NCBI RefSeq assembly: GCF_900108365.1
Contig: NZ_FNWQ01000003.1
Span: 496,001 to 560,000, forward strand
Length of the DNA stretch: 64,000 nucleotides
DNA from: Chryseobacterium culicis
GTDB taxonomy: Bacteria > Bacteroidota > Bacteroidia > Flavobacteriales > Weeksellaceae
Direction of reading: 5' to 3'
The stretch's first letter is position 1. Every line of letters starts with the position of its first letter. Under the pieces are notes generated by a model. That model had not been told where the DNA came from. It worked only from the letters and a program-made list of their open reading frames with translations, and did not search any database. The translations under genes were made by a program, and so were the position numbers. Below are positions 25,930-33,918 of the stretch, piece by piece.

Positions 25930-26846
25930 AAATTGTAAATTACACCTTGATTTCTTTGATCGCAGTTTCTGTGTTAAGCTGCAAAAAAGACGGAAAGATC
26001 AATGAATCCAGAAAAGATTCTCTGGTTGCAAAAAAAGACTCCGTTGCGGTACCTGAGGTTCATCAGGAATACTACGGGATTTATACCGGTGAATTTGCCG
26101 GCATGGAAAAAGTGGTCGACCAGACAGACGGCTCTGAATATGACGTGAACAACTATAAAAGAATTTCTTTAAAGATCAACAGAATCACCAAAGACAGCGT
26201 CTACGGGCAAAGTATTGTGAACGGCAATCAGCGTCCGTTCAGAGGGATTTTCAATGAAGCGGCAGCGTCTTTTGTTCTGGATGAACCCGGCAATGATAAA
26301 ACAGACGGAAGATTTGAAGTTAAACTGAAAGGTGACAGCTTAACCGGAAAATGGAATGCTTTTGATAAAACAAGCGTTAAAGCTCCTTCAAAAACACTTA
26401 AATTGACTAAAAAAGAGTTTGTTTATAACCCTAATTTTATGCTGGATAAAGACTCTGATCTGGTGGACTGGTCTAACCCTAAAGAGTTTACTGAAAAATA
26501 TACAGATGAAGAAACCGGAAAAACAGAAAGCTATAAAACCTCTAAAAACCGCATCGCTTCAGAAGCGATATTCAAACTGAATGCATCCAAACAAAAACTG
26601 ACGGAAAAGGATCTTAAAAATTTAAGAAAGCTGGATCTTGAAATCATCAAAAACTCTGTATTTGCAAGACACGGATATTTGTTTAAAAAAGAAACCTACA
26701 GAAACTTCTTTGAGCAGACAGACTGGTATATCCCGGTTTCCAGCAATGTAGATCATGATCTTTCGCCTCTGGAAAAAGAAAACGTGGCTTTACTGAACCG
26801 TTTTACCAAATACGCTGAAGATAAATATGACAGTTTTGGAAGATAG
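25926..26846 (+). CDS. YARHG-domain lipoprotein
   Basis: The 306-residue lipoprotein (VSVLSCKKD, Cys near 19) has a beta-rich middle that resembles a ligand-binding lipocalin-like sheet. A C-terminal YARHG domain reads SVFARHGYLFKKETYRNFFEQTDWY, the domain's signature. YARHG domains occur in extracellular proteins of Bacteroidota and Firmicutes; the function is not established. The start overlaps the upstream membrane protein gene, so the two are translated together. Confidence 0.85.
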   Translation: MKIVNYTLISLIAVSVLSCKKDGKINESRKDSLVAKKDSVAVPEVHQEYYGIYTGEFAGMEKVVDQTDGSEYDVNNYKRISLKINRITKDSVYGQSIVNGNQRPFRGIFNEAAASFVLDEPGNDKTDGRFEVKLKGDSLTGKWNAFDKTSVKAPSKTLKLTKKEFVYNPNFMLDKDSDLVDWSNPKEFTEKYTDEETGKTESYKTSKNRIASEAIFKLNASKQKLTEKDLKNLRKLDLEIIKNSVFARHGYLFKKETYRNFFEQTDWYIPVSSNVDHDLSPLEKENVALLNRFTKYAEDKYDSFGR

Positions 26847-26853
26847 GTGTGAG

Positions 26854-26877
26854 GTTGCAGGGATTAGGCATTAGGAG
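26854..26877. repeat. single copy of a GTTGCAGG repeat end
   Basis: GTTGCAGGGATTAGGCATTA at 26854-26873 resembles the left end of the S23 unit at 43778 (both start GTTGCAGG and contain TAG steps). It overlaps the stop codon of the DUF2809-like gene at 26864-26866, so the C-terminus of that protein may be set by the repeat. Confidence 0.4.
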
Positions 26878-27265
26878 TCGAGGTTAGCCCATCATTGTTT
26901 GTCATCTTTACGAAAATATAAAGCAGCAGACAGCCTACCGCATAACAAAGGTTATCAATCCATGAAAAAGAATTTCCAATAACAATATACATAAGGCTTC
27001 CTTTCTGGAAGCCTAGCTTTTCTGCGATATTGAAATACTGGGCAAACTCTATCAGAAATGAAAAAATAAGAATTCCCAGAATCAGTTTCTCATTATTTAC
27101 TTTTATAAAGCTTTTCACAAAAGTATACAGAAGCATCACTACAATGACATCTCCGAGATACGCTCTCACAAAGAAAATATGACTGAGTTTGGTGGCGATT
27201 AATACTTCCACAAGAAAAATAAAAAGGGTCAGAAGAAGGTACTTCAGGCTGAACTGGAATTTCAT
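26864..27265 (-). CDS. DUF2809-like small membrane protein
   Basis: The 133-residue protein has four transmembrane helices, with SHIFFVRAYLGDVIVVMLLY, then FSFLIEFAQYFN, and SLMYIVIGNSFSWIDNLCYAVGC, which fit the DUF2809 pattern. Function unknown. The start at 27265 (MKFQFSLKY) is used because the longer frame includes the terminator hairpin of the upstream gene. The last residues lie in a repeat-like sequence and may not be native. Confidence 0.75.
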   Translation of the reverse strand: MKFQFSLKYLLLTLFIFLVEVLIATKLSHIFFVRAYLGDVIVVMLLYTFVKSFIKVNNEKLILGILIFSFLIEFAQYFNIAEKLGFQKGSLMYIVIGNSFSWIDNLCYAVGCLLLYIFVKMTNNDGLTSTPNA

Positions 27266-27284
27266 TTCAAATTTGAGTTTAGGT

Positions 27285-27318
27285 ATAAAAAATCGGTGCT
27301 CTGAGAACACCGATTTTA
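27285..27318 (-). terminator. terminator after the thioredoxin-like gene
   Basis: The perfect 10-bp stem AAAATCGGTG with CACCGATTTT has a 9-nt loop. On the minus strand it is followed by a T-tract at 27287-27292. It separates the redoxin gene from the DUF2809-like gene. Confidence 0.85.
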
Positions 27319-27337
27319 TTTTTATACAGCAAATATA

Positions 27338-27991
27338 TTATTTCTTTATTTTGATTGTACATCCGATGGCTACGGTTTTTGTCATTTTTACCGGCTCTTC
27401 TTTTATCAGGGCATTTACAGCATCCTGAGCATAATGTTCTGACACGTCGTTCGGGTTATCATAATTATTGTCGATGGCACCAATATATTTTACAATGTTC
27501 TTTCCACTTTCTTTTTTCAGTACAAAAACATGAGGCGTTTTTGTTGCCCCGTACAGAGGATATATTTTCTGTCCCTCGTCTACCAGGTACGGAAAAGTAA
27601 ATCCTTTCTGCTTCGCTCTTTCGATCATCTGCTGATAACCATCTTCCGGCTGTACATCAGGATCATTCGGGTTGATAGCAATTACCGGATATCCCTTGGA
27701 TTTGTATTTCTTATCCAGCTCTATAATCCTGTCTTCGTATTTCTTTGCATAGGGACAATGGTTGCAGGTAAATACCACAATAAATCCTTTTGCACTTTTG
27801 AAATCACTCAGGGAAACCATTTTACCGTCAATGTTTTTAAGCTTGAAATCGGCAGCTTCATCTCCTACTTCATAACCTTTCGCAGCAGTATTTTCTTTCG
27901 GGTTGATGCCTTTATCATGATCTGTTGTTGTAAAACTCAATAAGCCCAGCGCAACAACGAATGCTGTCATTAAAATTTTCAGGTTTTTCAT
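27338..27991 (-). CDS. exported thioredoxin-fold redoxin
   Basis: The 217-residue protein has a signal peptide (MTAFVVALGLLSFTTTDH) and a peroxiredoxin/TlpA-like domain, with ADFKLKNIDGKMVSLSDF, the active motif VFTCNHCPYAKK (CxxC) and the cis-Pro loop TKTPHVFVLKK. It should act on disulfides or peroxides in the periplasm. It lies 10 bp from a second thioredoxin-like gene on the same strand and ends at a strong terminator, so they form a two-gene operon. Confidence 0.9.
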   Translation of the reverse strand: MKNLKILMTAFVVALGLLSFTTTDHDKGINPKENTAAKGYEVGDEAADFKLKNIDGKMVSLSDFKSAKGFIVVFTCNHCPYAKKYEDRIIELDKKYKSKGYPVIAINPNDPDVQPEDGYQQMIERAKQKGFTFPYLVDEGQKIYPLYGATKTPHVFVLKKESGKNIVKYIGAIDNNYDNPNDVSEHYAQDAVNALIKEEPVKMTKTVAIGCTIKIKK

Positions 27992-28001
27992 AATCAGTTA
28001 T

Positions 28002-28490
28002 TTATTGTAGATTTTCTTTAATTGTTTTTTTTAAGTCTTCTTTACTCATTTCACCATCATTAAAATAAAATTTTGTGCCGTTTTTATAGAACAGCGTTAC
28101 GGGAATATTACCATCCCAGTCTTGATCAAACCTTGGAATCCAGGTATTCATTCTTTTGATATCATCCAGCAAAATGACCTCAGCCGTAAGATTTTTGTTT
28201 TTAATGAATTTCAAAACTCTTTCTTTATCTGCCAGCCTGTCTAACGAGATTAAAATCATCTTATACTTCTGATTGTCCGAATATTCAGCATTCACCTCCA
28301 TAAAATGCGGAAGCTCTTTGACACATGGGGCACATGTTGTAGACCAGAAATTGATAACAAGCAGTTTATCCTTTTCCTGCTGAATCCGCTTCTCAAGATC
28401 CTCATATTTGATGACAGAAACATCAGATTGCTGGGCCTTAAAAACCGTACAAAACAGGAATATAAAAAATATGTGCATTGAATTTTTCAT
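28002..28490 (-). CDS. TlpA-like periplasmic thiol-disulfide oxidoreductase
   Basis: The 162-residue protein has a signal peptide (MKNSMHIFFIFLFCTVFKAQ) and a TlpA-like fold with LLVINFWSTTCAPCVKEL (CAPC active site) and the cis-Pro loop GNIPVTLFYKNG. It probably reduces or shuffles disulfides in the envelope. I start at 28490; an ATG at 28523 would put extra residues before the signal. It is first in a pair with the redoxin gene. The divergent lipoprotein gene begins 137 bp away. Confidence 0.9.
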   Translation of the reverse strand: MKNSMHIFFIFLFCTVFKAQQSDVSVIKYEDLEKRIQQEKDKLLVINFWSTTCAPCVKELPHFMEVNAEYSDNQKYKMILISLDRLADKERVLKFIKNKNLTAEVILLDDIKRMNTWIPRFDQDWDGNIPVTLFYKNGTKFYFNDGEMSKEDLKKTIKENLQ

Positions 28491-28626
28491 ACCAAAAATA
28501 TATAATAAGCTACAATTCAACAATATACAAAATAAAACTTTTCTACTGTCTAAATTATTTACAAATGAACAATTTATTTTATCATCAATTCATTTTTTTG
28601 ATATTTTTACTGCCTTAAATTAAACC

Positions 28627-29469
28627 ATGAAAAAATCTTTTTTACTTCTGCCAGTTTTCTTTCTGGCATCCTGCTCCAGCAGTGATGATACAGCATCACC
28701 CAGCAATAATGAAAATAACAATTCCAGCGGTCCTGTCCTGGTGACGAAAATGGTTTCAGACGGAGACACTTCAACGTTTACTTACAGCGGATCAAAAATT
28801 GCTCAGATTAAGAATATCAGTACTGGAGAGGTTACGCTCTTCGGCTATTCAGGAGATCTGATTACTCAACAGGTAACAACCGGGGCAGGCATCAGCTATA
28901 AAACAACCTATAACTATGACGGAAACAGCAGATTGAGCAAAAAAGTTTACACGGAGACCAATCTTGTTTCCGGTGGTAGTTCTACAGTAGAATCCAATTA
29001 TGCCTATCTTTCAAGCAACAGCGTAAAAATTACCTATACTGCCAACTTCACGGGATCTTCAGCCGTAAGAACCGGCACTAAAACAGCGACATTAAACGCA
29101 GACGGCTCTCTGAGCAGCTGGACCGAAACAGCATCCGTACCTAACAATACAGGAGGATTTCATAGTGCCACCGGCTCTCTTCAGCCTATTGTATACGATA
29201 CAAAGAATACCCCTTTTAAAAACATTACCGGATTTTTAAAAATTATTGATACAGAAGACGAAAACGGTTCTACGCACAATATCTTAAGTTATAATAATTT
29301 CCTTAATTATAATAACGGAACGGGAGGTGCCGAATGGGGAATATTTAAGTCTACTTACGAATACAATGACAGTGGTTACCCAACGAAAAATGTAAGAACC
29401 TATTATAATAAAACAGGAAGCGGCATTACAAACAGTGAACTTACTACCTACGAATACAATCATTTATAA
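28627..29469 (+). CDS. lipoprotein with YD-like repeat strands
   Basis: The 280-residue lipoprotein (FFLASCSSSDD, Cys near 16) has an Asn/Ser-rich linker. Beta strands of the YD/RHS kind follow, such as FTYSGSKIAQIKNISTGE, TTYNYDGNSRLSKKVY and YEYNDSGYPTKNVRTYY. Such repeats form sheets in bacterial surface proteins. There is no toxin or peptidase domain, so it is probably a structural or binding surface protein. A terminator follows, and the peptide genes begin 113 bp after its stop. Confidence 0.75.
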   Translation: MKKSFLLLPVFFLASCSSSDDTASPSNNENNNSSGPVLVTKMVSDGDTSTFTYSGSKIAQIKNISTGEVTLFGYSGDLITQQVTTGAGISYKTTYNYDGNSRLSKKVYTETNLVSGGSSTVESNYAYLSSNSVKITYTANFTGSSAVRTGTKTATLNADGSLSSWTETASVPNNTGGFHSATGSLQPIVYDTKNTPFKNITGFLKIIDTEDENGSTHNILSYNNFLNYNNGTGGAEWGIFKSTYEYNDSGYPTKNVRTYYNKTGSGITNSELTTYEYNHL

Positions 29470-29473
29470 TCCA

Positions 29474-29498
29474 AGAGAGCCGCTAAGGCTCTTTTTTT
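29474..29498 (+). terminator. terminator between the lipoprotein and peptide genes
   Basis: The stem AGAGCC with GGCTCT, loop GCTAA, is followed by TTTTTTT. It isolates the peptide cluster, which must have its own promoter; TATATTTG at 29551-29558 fits the -7 consensus. Confidence 0.82.
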
Positions 29499-29582
29499 GG
29501 CAGATGTGTTAATTTTTTCACAACCAGTAGAATTATACAAATCATTTTTATATATTTGAATTGAATCAAAACTAAAAATACC

Positions 29583-29744
29583 ATGAAAAATTCAACCACT
29601 CCCAAGAGAAAACTTTCCAACAGTGAATTAAAAGAAATTAACGGCGGAGCTCTTCCTCCGAGATGCCTTCGCGGATTCTGTACGCTTCCTGATTCAGGAG
29701 AAATGGTTCCTGGTCTTGTAGGGAAAGACGGATTCTGCTGTTAA
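29583..29744 (+). CDS. GG-leader four-cysteine peptide 1
   Basis: The 53-residue peptide starts with a 22-residue leader containing KRKLSNSELKEINGG. Its 31-residue core has cysteines at 28, 33, 52 and 53 and ends in GKDGFCC. The leader is the type found in Chryseobacterium bacteriocin-like peptides, and resembles double-Gly leaders removed by C39 peptidase transporters. It is first of a pair with peptide 2 (37 bp apart). The product may be a secreted bacteriocin, signal or antimicrobial with disulfides; no activity is shown by the sequence. Confidence 0.82.
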   Translation: MKNSTTPKRKLSNSELKEINGGALPPRCLRGFCTLPDSGEMVPGLVGKDGFCC

Positions 29745-29781
29745 TCAAACTAAAACAATAACCAAATTAAATTAATTGATC

Positions 29782-29940
29782 ATGAAAAAATCAACGATCC
29801 AAAAAAGAAAATTAACGAAAAGCGAACTGAAAGAAATTAACGGAGGCAACGGTCCTGTTGTATGTCCGGAAGGACTTTGTGACAGAGGCGACGGTGAGTT
29901 TGTCATCGGGCCGGTAGGAAGAAACGGATTCTGCTGTTAA
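29782..29940 (+). CDS. GG-leader four-cysteine peptide 2
   Basis: The 52-residue peptide has the same leader pattern, KRKLTKSELKEINGG, and a core with cysteines at 28, 33, 51 and 52, ending in GRNGFCC. Peptides 1 and 2 agree in nearly all leader positions but in few core positions apart from Cys and Gly. This is typical of leader-directed secreted peptides with variable cores. A terminator at 29970-29998 ends this pair. Confidence 0.82.
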   Translation: MKKSTIQKRKLTKSELKEINGGNGPVVCPEGLCDRGDGEFVIGPVGRNGFCC

Positions 29941-29969
29941 CAGCAGAAAAGCTTTGTTAGATAATAATG

Positions 29970-29998
29970 GATTGAGGTTTCCCCTCAATCTTTTTTTA
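29970..29998 (+). terminator. terminator after peptide pair 1-2
   Basis: The perfect 8-bp stem GATTGAGG with CCTCAATC, loop TTTCC, is followed by TTTTTTT. Confidence 0.85.
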
Positions 29999-30103
29999 TG
30001 CAATAAAAATTCCCAAGCAAAAAAAAAGTTAACAATTTGAATCACAATATTTTGTACGTAATAAAATAACTTGTAAATTAGCTTTTACCAAATTAAAATT
30101 ATT

Positions 30104-30271
30104 ATGAAAAATTTAAAAAATCAGAAAAGAAAACTGAACAAAGCTGAACTTAAAGAGATCAGCGGAGGTGCTAACAGACCGATCTGCCCAAGAGTAATAA
30201 GCTGTACAGATCCTAATACCGGAGAAGAACAGTATGGAGTTCCGGGAATGCAGGATGGATTTTGCTGCTAA
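30104..30271 (+). CDS. GG-leader four-cysteine peptide 3
   Basis: The 55-residue peptide has the leader KRKLNKAELKEISGG. Its core has cysteines at 28, 34, 54 and 55 and ends in MQDGFCC. The first Cys pair is one residue wider than in the other three. It begins the second pair, after a 163-bp gap holding the previous terminator and a weak promoter-like TTTG-19-TAAATTAG. Confidence 0.8.
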   Translation: MKNLKNQKRKLNKAELKEISGGANRPICPRVISCTDPNTGEEQYGVPGMQDGFCC

Positions 30272-30299
30272 CCGAGTTATAACTTTTAAATAACGGAAT

Positions 30300-30455
30300 A
30301 TGCAAAATTCGGACATTAAGAAAAGAAAACTCACCAAGAATGAGCTAAAAGAAATTAACGGTGGGGCAGCGTGTGCAGAGGGTTTATGCAAACTGAGAGG
30401 AGTAAGCCATTTCCTCATCATAGGCCCAAGAGGTAAGGACGGCTATTGCTGTTAG
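30300..30455 (+). CDS. GG-leader four-cysteine peptide 4
   Basis: The 51-residue peptide has the leader KRKLTKNELKEINGG. Its core has cysteines at 25, 30, 50 and 51 and ends in GKDGYCC. It starts 28 bp after peptide 3 and ends just before the shared terminator with mutS. All four cores share the spacing C-x4/5-C, then 17-19 residues, then CC, so they are probably paralogues from local duplication. Confidence 0.8.
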   Translation: MQNSDIKKRKLTKNELKEINGGAACAEGLCKLRGVSHFLIIGPRGKDGYCC

Positions 30456-30470
30456 TCCTCCTTTATGACA

Positions 30471-30509
30471 AAAAAAAATGATTGGACTACCCTCCAATCA
30501 TTTTTTTTA
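30471..30509. terminator. bidirectional terminator between peptide 4 and mutS
   Basis: The stem ATGATTGGA with TCCAATCAT, flanked by A8 and T8 tracts, ends the peptide transcript on the plus strand and overlaps the last codons of mutS on the minus strand. Confidence 0.85.
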
Positions 30510-33078
30510 TCGCATTCAGCTTCATTAAAGCTTCTATGGGTGTTAAAGTATTAATATCTATTTTCGTGAGCTCTTCACGGATATTCTCCAGCACAGGATC
30601 ATCCAGCTGAAAGAATGAAAGCTGCATATTTTCCTCAGTCACTCTTTTGATATTCTCAGAAGTACTTCCTCCACTCTGTGTTCTGCTGGATTCAAGAGTT
30701 TTAAGAATCTCGTTTGCCCTGTTAACCACTTTAGCAGGCATACCTGCCAGTTTTGCCACATGGATACCAAAGCTGTGCTCACTTCCTCCGGGCACCAGTT
30801 TTCTGAGGAAAATAATATTTCCTTTGTTTTCCTGAATAGAAACATGGAAGTTTTTTACCCTTTCAAAGTTCACAGTCATTTCATTCAGCTCATGATAATG
30901 GGTTGCAAATAGCGTCTTTGCCTGTGAAGGGTGCTGATGAAGATACTCTGCAATAGCCCATGCAATGGAAACTCCGTCATAAGTGGAGGTTCCACGGCCT
31001 ATTTCGTCCAGTAAAATCAGGCTTCGCTCTGAAATATTGTTCAGAATGTTTGCTGCCTCGTTCATTTCTACCATGAACGTAGATTCTCCTGCAGAAATAT
31101 TATCGGTAGCTCCTACCCTTGTAAAGATCTTATCCAGCAATCCGATTTCAGCATGTTTGGCAGGTACAAAACTTCCGATCTGAGCCAAAAGGCACACAAT
31201 AGCGGTCTGACGCAAAATTGCTGATTTACCGGCCATGTTGGGTCCTGTTACCATGATAATCTGCTGAGAATCTTTATCCAGAAAGATATCATTCGGGATA
31301 TATTTTTCGCCTAACGGAAGGGCATTTTCAATAATCGGATGTCTGGCTTCTTTTAGATCAATAGCGTAGCCGTTATTCAAAACAGGTTTTGTATAGCTTT
31401 CAGAAACAGCCAGCTCAGACAATCCGGAAGCTACATCAAGCTGAGCGATAATATGAGAATTTCCCTGAATCTGATCAATATAAACCATGGTTTCTGTGCA
31501 TACATTTCTGTACAGTGACGTTTCCAGAACGCCAATTTTTTCCTCGGCTCCAAGAATCTGGTTTTCATATTCCTTCAGCTCTTCGGTAATGTACCTTTCG
31601 GCATTCACTAAGGTCTGCTTTCTTACCCAGTCATCAGGAACTTTGTCTTTATGGGTATTTCGAACTTCAATATAATATCCGAATACGTTGTTAAAATCAA
31701 TTTTAAGGCTGGTAATTCCTGTTCGCTCAATTTCTCTCTGACACATTTCATCCAGAAAACCTCGTCCTTTGCTCTGGAGGTTTCTCAACCTGTCAAGCTC
31801 TTCAGAGATCCCTTCCTTAATGATATTTCCTTTCGCAATACTTACCGGGAGTTCTTCATTAAGATGATTCTGCAAAAATTGAATCAGCTCTTCCAGATCA
31901 AATAAGGGCTCTAACCAAGCCATCACACCTGCATGAGGACGCAGTAATAATTTGATCTTGTGAATATTAATCAAACTCTGCCGAAGATACCCCAGTTCTT
32001 TAGGTGAGATTTTTTCAGCGGCTAGTTTTCCCATTAATCTGTCCAGATCAGAAATAGATTTCAGAAGCTGGCAGATTTCGTATTTAAGAGCATCATTTTC
32101 GTTTAAGAAGTCAATCAGAGAAAGTCTTCTCATGATTTCATCTACTGATTTTAAAGGAAGAATAATTCTTCTTCTCAAAAGTCTTCCTCCCATAGGAGTA
32201 GACGTTTTATCAATAATATCCAGCAGTGACTTTCCCTGCGGATTGCTCGGGTACACAATTTCCAGATTTCTCAGGGTAAAATTATCCATCATCAGATAAT
32301 CTTCCTGCGGAATGATCTGCAGTTTTGTAATATGGGCAAGCAGGTTATGATGGGTGTCTTCTACCAGATACGCAAAAATAGCTCCCGCTGCTGTAATGGC
32401 CAGCGAAAGACTTTCAACTCCAAAACCTTTTAATGAATTGGTTTTAAAATGATTTGTTAACTTTTCGTAGGCAAAATTATATTGAAATGCCCAGTCTTCA
32501 AGCTTAAAGGCATTTTTATTCTTGATCTGCTCCGGAATCTGTGTGCTTCTCTGGAAAATAATCTCGCTGGGGTCAAAAGTATTCACAATGTGCAGGAGCT
32601 TTTCAAGATTACCTTCACTTACCAGAAACTCTCCCGTAGAGATATCTACCAAAGCGATCCCGTATTTCTCTTTTTCTTTGTGCAGTGAAAGAAGGAAGTT
32701 GTTCTTTTTCGAATTTAAAACCTGATCATTAAAGGTAACACCCGGAGTAACCAATTCAGTCACACCCCGTTTTACAATTCCTTTCACCATTTTAGGATCC
32801 TCCAGCTGATCACAGATTGCAACCCTCATTCCTGCTCTTACCAGTTTTGGAAGATAGGAGTCTATTGAATGGTGCGGAAATCCTGCAAGCTCTACACTGC
32901 CTTCTCCATTATTTCTTTTGGTAAGGACAATTCCTAAGATTTGGGATGTTTTCACGGCATCCTGCCCAAAAGTTTCATAAAAATCCCCTACTCTGAAAAG
33001 TAAAAGCGCATCAGGATATTTACCCTTGATGGTGTTGTACTGAGTCATTAGCGGGGTTTCCTTCTTCGTTTTTGCCAT
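30487..33078 (-). CDS. mutS: DNA mismatch repair protein MutS
   Basis: The 863-residue ATPase finds base mismatches and short loops. The N-terminal mismatch domain has the F-x-E motif in RVGDFYETFGQDA. The connector, lever and clamp follow. The C-terminal ATPase has Walker A in TGPNMAGKSAILRQ, Walker B in SLILLDEIGRGTSTYDG and the switch FATHYHELNEM. Length and order are normal, and the C-terminal tail is short. It is monocistronic here, with no mutL nearby. Confidence 0.97.
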   Translation of the reverse strand: MAKTKKETPLMTQYNTIKGKYPDALLLFRVGDFYETFGQDAVKTSQILGIVLTKRNNGEGSVELAGFPHHSIDSYLPKLVRAGMRVAICDQLEDPKMVKGIVKRGVTELVTPGVTFNDQVLNSKKNNFLLSLHKEKEKYGIALVDISTGEFLVSEGNLEKLLHIVNTFDPSEIIFQRSTQIPEQIKNKNAFKLEDWAFQYNFAYEKLTNHFKTNSLKGFGVESLSLAITAAGAIFAYLVEDTHHNLLAHITKLQIIPQEDYLMMDNFTLRNLEIVYPSNPQGKSLLDIIDKTSTPMGGRLLRRRIILPLKSVDEIMRRLSLIDFLNENDALKYEICQLLKSISDLDRLMGKLAAEKISPKELGYLRQSLINIHKIKLLLRPHAGVMAWLEPLFDLEELIQFLQNHLNEELPVSIAKGNIIKEGISEELDRLRNLQSKGRGFLDEMCQREIERTGITSLKIDFNNVFGYYIEVRNTHKDKVPDDWVRKQTLVNAERYITEELKEYENQILGAEEKIGVLETSLYRNVCTETMVYIDQIQGNSHIIAQLDVASGLSELAVSESYTKPVLNNGYAIDLKEARHPIIENALPLGEKYIPNDIFLDKDSQQIIMVTGPNMAGKSAILRQTAIVCLLAQIGSFVPAKHAEIGLLDKIFTRVGATDNISAGESTFMVEMNEAANILNNISERSLILLDEIGRGTSTYDGVSIAWAIAEYLHQHPSQAKTLFATHYHELNEMTVNFERVKNFHVSIQENKGNIIFLRKLVPGGSEHSFGIHVAKLAGMPAKVVNRANEILKTLESSRTQSGGSTSENIKRVTEENMQLSFFQLDDPVLENIREELTKIDINTLTPIEALMKLNAIKKMIGG

Positions 33079-33204
33079 AGTAAAAAATGAGCCCCAAATT
33101 TAGAAAAATAAATTCAGGAGAAGAGAATTGTTTGAGGGTTAATGTTCTATGTTTTTCTTTATCAGTAATTAATCGTATTTTTCACCCATCAAATCACATT
33201 ATTC

Positions 33205-33735
33205 ATGGAATTTCCCGTTTTAGAGACTGAACGACTTATTTTACGTCAGCTTACTTTTAATGATACCCACGACCTTTTCGAGTATTTTTCCCTGGATGAA
33301 GTGATGGAATACTATGACCTGGATACTTTCAAAACAGAAGAAGATTCCCGGCGTATTATCCATCATTTCAACAATGAATTCGAGAAAGGAAAAGGCTTCA
33401 GATGGGCTCTGGAACTGAAATCCAGCGGGAAAGTTATTGGTACCTGTGGTTATCATAACTGGTACCGGGAGCATTTCAGGGCAGAAATCGGCTACGAACT
33501 CAATCCCAAATTCTGGCAGCAGTCTTATATGAAAGAAGCCATTCTTCCTATTCTTACCTATGGATTTGAAGCAATGAGGCTTCACCGTGTGGATGCTTTC
33601 ATAGATCCTTCCAATATTTCTTCCGAAAGACTGTTATCTTCTCTAAATTTCAGCAAAGAAGGAACATTAAAAGATTATTTTTTTGAAAAAGGAAAATTTG
33701 TAGATGCAACGATCTTCGGGCTTATCAATAAATAA
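33205..33735 (+). CDS. GNAT N-acetyltransferase (RimJ-like)
   Basis: The 176-residue protein shows the acetyl-transfer fold of the RimJ/RimL kind: TERLILRQLTFNDTHDLFEY, strand VIGTCGYHNWYREHFRAEIGYEL, and the pyrophosphate-binding region QSYMKEAILPILTYGFE, then ASSERLLSSLNF-like ISSERLLSSLNFSKEG. It transfers an acetyl group from acetyl-CoA, probably to a protein N-terminus or small amine; the acceptor is unknown. It is a single gene between mutS and a repeat. Confidence 0.9.
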   Translation: MEFPVLETERLILRQLTFNDTHDLFEYFSLDEVMEYYDLDTFKTEEDSRRIIHHFNNEFEKGKGFRWALELKSSGKVIGTCGYHNWYREHFRAEIGYELNPKFWQQSYMKEAILPILTYGFEAMRLHRVDAFIDPSNISSERLLSSLNFSKEGTLKDYFFEKGKFVDATIFGLINK

Positions 33736-33790
33736 ATTAGTCCCAATTTAACGCGAAGAAGCAAAGAGAACTGATTTTTATTATTTTTTT

Positions 33791-33856
33791 GTTCGCAAAG
33801 GCATTTCATTTAGCAATTAAAGTACTTTCCTCTTTGAGTGAAACGCCTTTGCGAAC
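33791..33856. repeat. long-arm inverted repeat, copy A of an intergenic family
   Basis: GTTCGCAAAGGCATTTCA (33791-33808) and TGAAACGCCTTTGCGAAC (33839-33856) pair at 17 of 18 positions around a 30-nt loop. The left arm and its extension CATTTCATTTAGCAAT match 42128-42153, so this is a dispersed element. The surrounding 33736-33918 contains no gene. Confidence 0.65.
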
Positions 33857-33918
33857 CATTATCAGCATATAACCCTGAGCCTTGCTTTCAATGCGTTCAA
33901 TTGTCAAAAGTATACCAT

